Source: Raphanus sativus (Eukaryota > Streptophyta > Magnoliopsida > Brassicales > Brassicaceae). Taken from it: a stretch of 64,000 nucleotides of DNA. Below the pieces are notes generated by a model, which was given only the letters and a program-made list of their open reading frames with translations, was not told the DNA's origin and ran no database searches. Positions within the stretch are counted from its first letter, which is position 1. Each line of letters begins with the position of its first letter. The stretch is from assembly GCF_000801105.2 (NCBI RefSeq), contig NC_079517.1:20531579-20595578 (forward strand), written 5' to 3'. The position numbers were made by a program, and so were the translations under genes. Positions 58,918-64,000 of the stretch are shown piece after piece.

Positions 58918-61325
58918 CTAGGTGACTCTCCCATGGACATGCACGGAAATAACTATTTTCAAAATAAACAAATAATAATAATTATGATTAATATTTTATT
59001 TTATTTATTATTATTTTATTTTAAATATAAAATAAATAAATGCAATATTATTATGTTGTTATGATAATTAGTCATATTATTTTGGACTTAAATATATGAT
59101 GTATTCAGTTATTTTCGGGTATATAGTGATTAATCTATTCCTCCAATTAAACCACTATTGTTCATAGATTCTAAATAAATTAAAATAAGATTAGTTTTTC
59201 ATTTCTTTTAGTTTAGTTTTCAATTTTTATATATATCTTTGTAAAATTTGTATAATTTATACATTATTTGGTTACAAATAAAAAATAAACTAAAAGGTTG
59301 TCATTTAGTAGTAGCATAAGTGAAAATTGTATATCAAAAAAATTTGGTTTTAGTTAACCTCAATGTAGATCATTTTTTTTTTGAAAATATGTCACCATAC
59401 AAACAATTTGTACTATTTTGTTTTTTAAAAAAAAGGTTTCTTTTCTATTGGGTTGTTTAACTTATACTTTCAAAAAAAAATATTATTATTTTTGAAAATA
59501 ATTATTTTCTTGTTTTGTAAATTTTTGTTTTCTAAATCACGTCTTTATACATTTTTATATAAACTATATACTAAGTGATTTTCCCATACTCATGCACGGA
59601 TATAAATATTTTTAAAGATATTATAATTGTTGATTTTTTTTACTTTCAGTTTAAATAATTATATGTATAATTTATATTAATAATATTATAGTTATGAATT
59701 AGACATGTGATTTTGTATATGTAACATCTAGTTGGTTTATTTATATTAATATTTTGCTATTTTTTATTTTACATTTAAGTTGATTTCATTTAGATTGCAT
59801 TTCCTTCTTTGAATTTAACCATAATATTTTGTTTCTCTAATTATATTAATATTTTTGATATTTTTTATTTTACATTTAGGTTGGTTGTTCTCTTAAATAT
59901 ATAAACATATTTTAGTGAGACTTTGTACAACATTATTTTTCTTTTGAGAATCAAACATATAAAATAAACTAAAGTGTGCATTGATTGAAAATTATAAACA
60001 ATAATATAATGATAATATTTTGTATCTCATGCATATATATATTACCAAAAATATACATTGCTAAAATTATTTAATATTTTAGTTTTATTTTTATTTGTGT
60101 TGAGATATACATAATTTATATATACAAAAAATGATAAAATATTACTAAAAAATAATATGTATTTATTTCACTATTTTATTGATATCATGGTAGTTTTTGT
60201 TAACTTTCCTTTTTAATGAAATGAAATTATATATAAATATTATTAAAAAAATTCTTCTTTCTAAATTATAAATTTTATTTTTATCATATATTTTATTGGA
60301 AGAAAATAAAAAAGGAAATTAATTAAAGTCTAATTAACAAAATCAACCAAATAAAAGGGAAAATAAAGTAAATGATGATAATTAATATTATATTTTTAAT
60401 TCATTAAGGGTACCTCTATAATCAACTATCGGGAGAATTAACGTGAACGCTATATATATACATTTAGTTTATTTGGTTATTACTTGTATATATTGAATTG
60501 TATTTACTTCTCAGAAATTAACCATCGTATTTTTGTACTGAAATATAAACTTTAATTATTACGTTAGTTCAGTTTTTCGTCTTAAATATGCATATATACT
60601 TTTGCAAATTCTTTTTTATAATTTGATATTTGTAGATTTGTAAAAAGTAGTCGAAAAAACTAAAATGATGAGTAGTACAAAATTTTATAAGCAAAATAAT
60701 TTTTTGAAAACTCATGAACGAATATTAATATTACAAAGTAATATTTTATTGTAGATTCTAGCAAACTTTATCCTTTAAATGTGGAAGATAAATAAAAAAA
60801 TATTCTAAATAATATTAACCATAAAAATTCATATTGGTTAATGTATTTTTTATTATAGGTCTATTATGTTTTTAAAATATTAATCCTTAGATTATTTTTT
60901 TTAGTAATCTTAGAAATAAACAGATATAAATATATTAATTTTAGAATATATCTTATGTTGTTTGATATCATGTTTTAAAGAGATGATTATTTCTTAAGAT
61001 CAAAACTCTTTTTGTGAACTTTCCTTTTTTATGAAATAACATTATATAAAATTTATATTCATAAAATATGTTTTCTTTCCTTTTTCGTACATATAATTTT
61101 GTTTTTATTATTTGAATATTTCCTTTTTATTATATATCCTTTTGTAAATATAAAAAAGGAAAAATAAAATTAAAATTTTAATTGGCTTAGACTATTAAAT
61201 ATTTTAAATAAGGAAATCATATATATTATTTTAATTTTTTAAGGGTGATTTTGTAATTAACCATCGTAAAAATTAACATGAGCGTGATAAATATGAAACT
61301 GACTTCTCAAATAATATTATAGAGA
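58918..61325 (-). mobile_element. nested or tandem decayed Helitrons (probable)
   Basis: On the minus strand, degenerate Helitron-type 3' ends occur at 58918-58950 (CCGTGCATGTCCATGGGAGA then GTCAC and CTAG|T) and near 59570-59600 (CCGTGCATGAGTATGGG, ending in a mutated CTTAG). A compatible 5' end, A|TCTCTATAATATTATTTGA, lies at 61325. Two internal halves match each other: 60180-60480 and 60968-61300 share GATATCATG, AACTTTCCTTTTT and a TTAAGGGT...ATCAACTATCG / ATTAACCATCG block near their ends. No Rep-helicase gene, so non-autonomous. Confidence 0.45.
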
Positions 61326-61369
61326 TTTTAAATTAATAGATATCTTTTGGGAAAATCCCATGAAAACCC

Positions 61370-62990
61370 TTTAAAGTGGCAAGTACTTCCACTTTAAACC
61401 TCCAAATATTAGGTTTCCATAATAAACCTTGAAAGTAAAGATATTCTTAATAAAAACTGTAAAAGTGGTCTACGTATTTTTGGCTATATTAAGATGGACA
61501 TAATTATAAATTCCGTTAACGTCGTAAGGAACTCCGTCTCTTTTGATTAAACATGCCTTATTGCAATTATTTATATTTTCGACAAATCATATTTTTATTT
61601 TATTCACAACACTACTTTAAGATCCCTACATCAATTTTTAGGGTTGAGTCGTCCTCTGTGGAAAAAAATATTAGAAAACCTAAAGAGAACTAAAAAAGGA
61701 GGAAGAGGTACGTATGGTATAGACGACATGGAGTAAGATAGTTCTAATATTTAATCTTTTTATTCCAGATTTATGAGTCTCATCATGTGTGGTGTCTTCT
61801 TCAAATTTTTTTTGTTTATTTGCTTAGATTCCCAAAAACTTTACAATTTTAATTATGTTTCTGTAAAAAAAAATCAATTATGTTTGATTTGTAACGTGTG
61901 TGATAATTTTGGGTTTGATATGTTTCTTTTTTTTATGAATGGTGTATATTGATGAACTTTATTTGTTTACAATGCAGTGACTAGAAGTTGAAACTAAATA
62001 TCCACTTTGGTGGAACAACGAAGAAAGAAGCTGGTGATTATATTTATCTAAATCAATCAGGCTTCAAAAATGTTTTATGGAAAATGTCTGAGATCAATTG
62101 GAAGAAGTTTAAAGATTTCAATAAAGCTGAAGGTATCGGGACAGTGTTAAGATTGATCTGGTACAAAGAAAAAAGTGAGGAGATGAAGAATATCAACAAT
62201 TATGTGTTTGAGTTGAGGATATTAACGGTGATATCAAAGAGTTGTGTTCTTCTGCGAGAATAGAAGGTGCAATTGATGTTTTTCTAGAAAATGAAGATAA
62301 GAGTGGATATGTAGCTGAAGGAGAAGAAGGTGACGAAACTGATATAGAAGAGAGATCAGCGGGCGATGAATCTGATGATGATAAGCCACCAAAAGAAGAT
62401 GATGACCCTGAGGAATCTGAAGATGAAGCTCATACAGCTATGAATAAAGGTGATGATTTAAAAGAACTGCAGGCTCGTGGTGATGATTATATTGAGAAGC
62501 AAGATCGTGGCGGTGTTGATTTCAAAGAAAGGCAGGCTCGTGGTGATGATTTGAATGAGAAGCAAGATCGTGGTGCTGATTTAAAAGAAATACAGGCTCA
62601 TGGTGATAATTTGCAGAATAAGGACGTTCGCAATGTGATGAGCAATGGAGATGAGGTTATTTTAGATGCAGGAAATGGTGGTGATGATAACAGATTGCAG
62701 TCCCTGTTTGAGGAGGGTACAAGAAGAAGTCCCAAGTTGAATGAAGTAACTCGAAATTTAGCTGCAGAACAGGCAAAAGAAGAGAGGGATGAAGAAGAAT
62801 CTGATCCTGACTTTGCCTTAGAAGACGTCCAATATCCGGATACACCGTTAAGCTCAGATGAAGAGTGGGAGCAATGGAAAAATCCAAAAAGAGAAAAAGG
62901 AAAAGAAACATTTTTACGGAGATTTTGACAAAGAGCCTTACATCTGGTTGTTTCAGAAATTCAATAGTGGATTAGAGTTCAAGGTGTTGG
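61370..62990 (+). mobile_element. truncated MULE: 5' end and MURA amino-terminal fragment
   Basis: The possible element end GGGAAAATCCCATGAAAACC at 61350 leads to a leader of 600 bp. Exon 61988-62263 encodes KLNIHFGGTTKKEAGDYIYL..., a PB1-like amino-terminal domain of MURA proteins, and after a frame change 62242-62928 encodes an acidic spacer with six QARGDD / QDRG units and the family ending DTPLSSDEEWEQWKNPKREK. A further frameshift at about 62912 leads to DFDKEPYIWLFQKFNSGLEF, after which the DNA-binding, catalytic and zinc-finger parts are missing. Confidence 0.65.
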
Positions 62991-63378
62991 AACTATTTTT
63001 TTAGCAATGTATTCATATGCTAAAAATAGAGTTAATGTGAATGAGAAATGGAGGTCTAATGTGTGTGATTTGAGAAACTTGTATAAAGTTACAAATATAC
63101 ACATTAGATATTTGGATTTGGACTTCATGTTCATTAACTTAATCTTATAAACCAAATATATGTGATCTTTTATATTGATAAAATATAAAAAAGAAATCTA
63201 TTTAAAGTATATTATTTTGTTTGAATGAGTCAAATAATAATAATTATACTCTTTAATTTCTTAGTCAAAATGTGAAATGAATTCATATAATAATGACAAG
63301 AAATAAAGACTCCATTAGTGCACCATGGGAGGTTTCATTTTATGTTGAAAAATGAAACTTGTGCTTCTCATTATTTTC
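62991..63378. other. AT-rich spacer
   Basis: Sequence following the truncated transposase; no gene or clear transposon end. Confidence 0.4.
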
Positions 63379-63700
63379 TATATAAAGCCTCATGGCAATG
63401 TAGAAAAAAAAAACACATCAAATACCAAAAGAAAAACCACAATCTCCTATATTGAATAGTCATGTTAGTAATTTTTATTTCTTGTGTCTGATAGTGCAAC
63501 ACAAAACCAGTTTCGCCAGGCTTCTGATAGAATGACGCAAATTCAGAAGATTGTTTGCAGTTGTATCCTGGGACTCATTACGTTATCGAACCGTCGCACT
63601 ACGGGACGTATTTTGAGTTAAGGAAAGAGATAATATCTCGCCTCTGCAGTTGTATCATCATTTTCTTACTCTTTGGTATAGTACTATCATTTTTACTTTT
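63379..63700 (+). pseudogene. possible decayed secreted-peptide gene
   Basis: A TATA box (CTATATAAAG, 63379) is followed 80 bp later by ATG 63462, opening MLVIFISCV, which looks like the start of a signal peptide. In the same frame, after two TGA-TAG stop pairs (each within TCTGATAG at about 63488 and 63521), the frame continues as NDANSEDC and then YPGTHYVIEPSHYGTYFELR, a strikingly protein-like stretch. I do not recognise the family. The in-frame continuity and TATA spacing argue for a real but broken gene; the two identical stop octamers could also mean small insertions, or a 3' exon of a spliced gene. Confidence 0.3.
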
Positions 63701-64000
63701 TACAATATTCAGTAATCCGTAGTTTATAAAATACGGTTCTATCACAAGGATCAGCTACTACGTTACTCACTGAATACTCAATATTCTTACTATATTTTAT
63801 TTGTGGATAGATTTTTTCTTACTGTATGGTTTCTCTTTTTTTCTCCAGCAATTTGTCATTTATATGAAACAAGTAGTCTCCAATTATATGAAAGCCCCTA
63901 AAAGTTTGTTCTATACACTCTAGAAATATCTCTGTTTCAATGAAAAACGTTGACTCTGTTACTGACTGAGCAGTTGAAAGCTTTTAACATATGGAAAAAG
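63701..64000. other. no feature seen
   Basis: AT-rich sequence to the window's end without recognisable motifs. Confidence 0.4.

Overview
The window is plant nuclear DNA, almost certainly from a Brassicaceae species of the Brassica/Raphanus type. Three host genes with canonical plant introns encode proteins that closely resemble, from memory, Arabidopsis PRX62 (At5g39580), VTI11 (At5g39510) and CDC2C (At5g39420). They lie in the same relative order as on Arabidopsis chromosome 5. A fourth small gene encodes a secreted six-cysteine, defensin-like peptide. Most of the remaining sequence is transposable elements at different stages of decay, and this explains most of the distance between the host genes.

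Layout. 1-1740: long-terminal-repeat-type DNA of a Ty3/gypsy element with a cluster of 24-bp palindromes. 2231-8240: Athila-type gypsy element with gag and a broken protease, no reverse transcriptase, and mismatched LTRs. 8240-13130: AT-rich DNA with LINE fragments (RNase H; reverse-transcriptase upstream region), the second interrupted by an antisense Athila LTR. 13130-19600: non-coding DNA with a 155-bp tandem duplication, a duplicated and inverted repeat, and a ~280-bp (GA)n microsatellite. 19611-21139: PRX62-like peroxidase (3 exons), followed by a 954-bp non-autonomous Mutator-type element with an intact 9-bp target duplication. 22640-25640: decayed LTRs. 26246-27244: VTI11-like SNARE (minus, 5 exons). 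28400-35460: gypsy element with pol on the minus strand and an antisense extra gene on the plus strand. 36821-37133: defensin-like gene (2 exons). 38596-48606: 10-kb Mutator-like element (MULE) of the kind that captured a Ulp1 SUMO-protease-like gene (Kaonashi type), with a minus-strand MURA transposase, a plus-strand Ulp1-like gene, and dozens of related palindromes in its subterminal regions and introns. 49190-52560: decayed Ty1/copia element. 52978-55615: CDC2C-like kinase (minus, 8 exons). 56470-61325: AT-rich DNA with Helitron termini. 61370-62990: second, truncated MULE (MURA amino-terminal part). 63379-63700: possible decayed secreted-peptide gene.

The most unusual object is the 10-kb MULE. 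A 23-bp palindrome family built on GACGACTTAC/GTAAGTCGTC is packed about 16 times into one subterminal region, occurs a few times at the other end, and appears as longer perfect hairpins in the leader, three of the four introns and the 3' flank of the captured protease gene. Both element genes carry a few disabling changes, several of them TGG to TGA or TAG, as expected from deamination of methylated cytosine. All identifications were made by eye from translated sequence and remembered family features; no database search was run.
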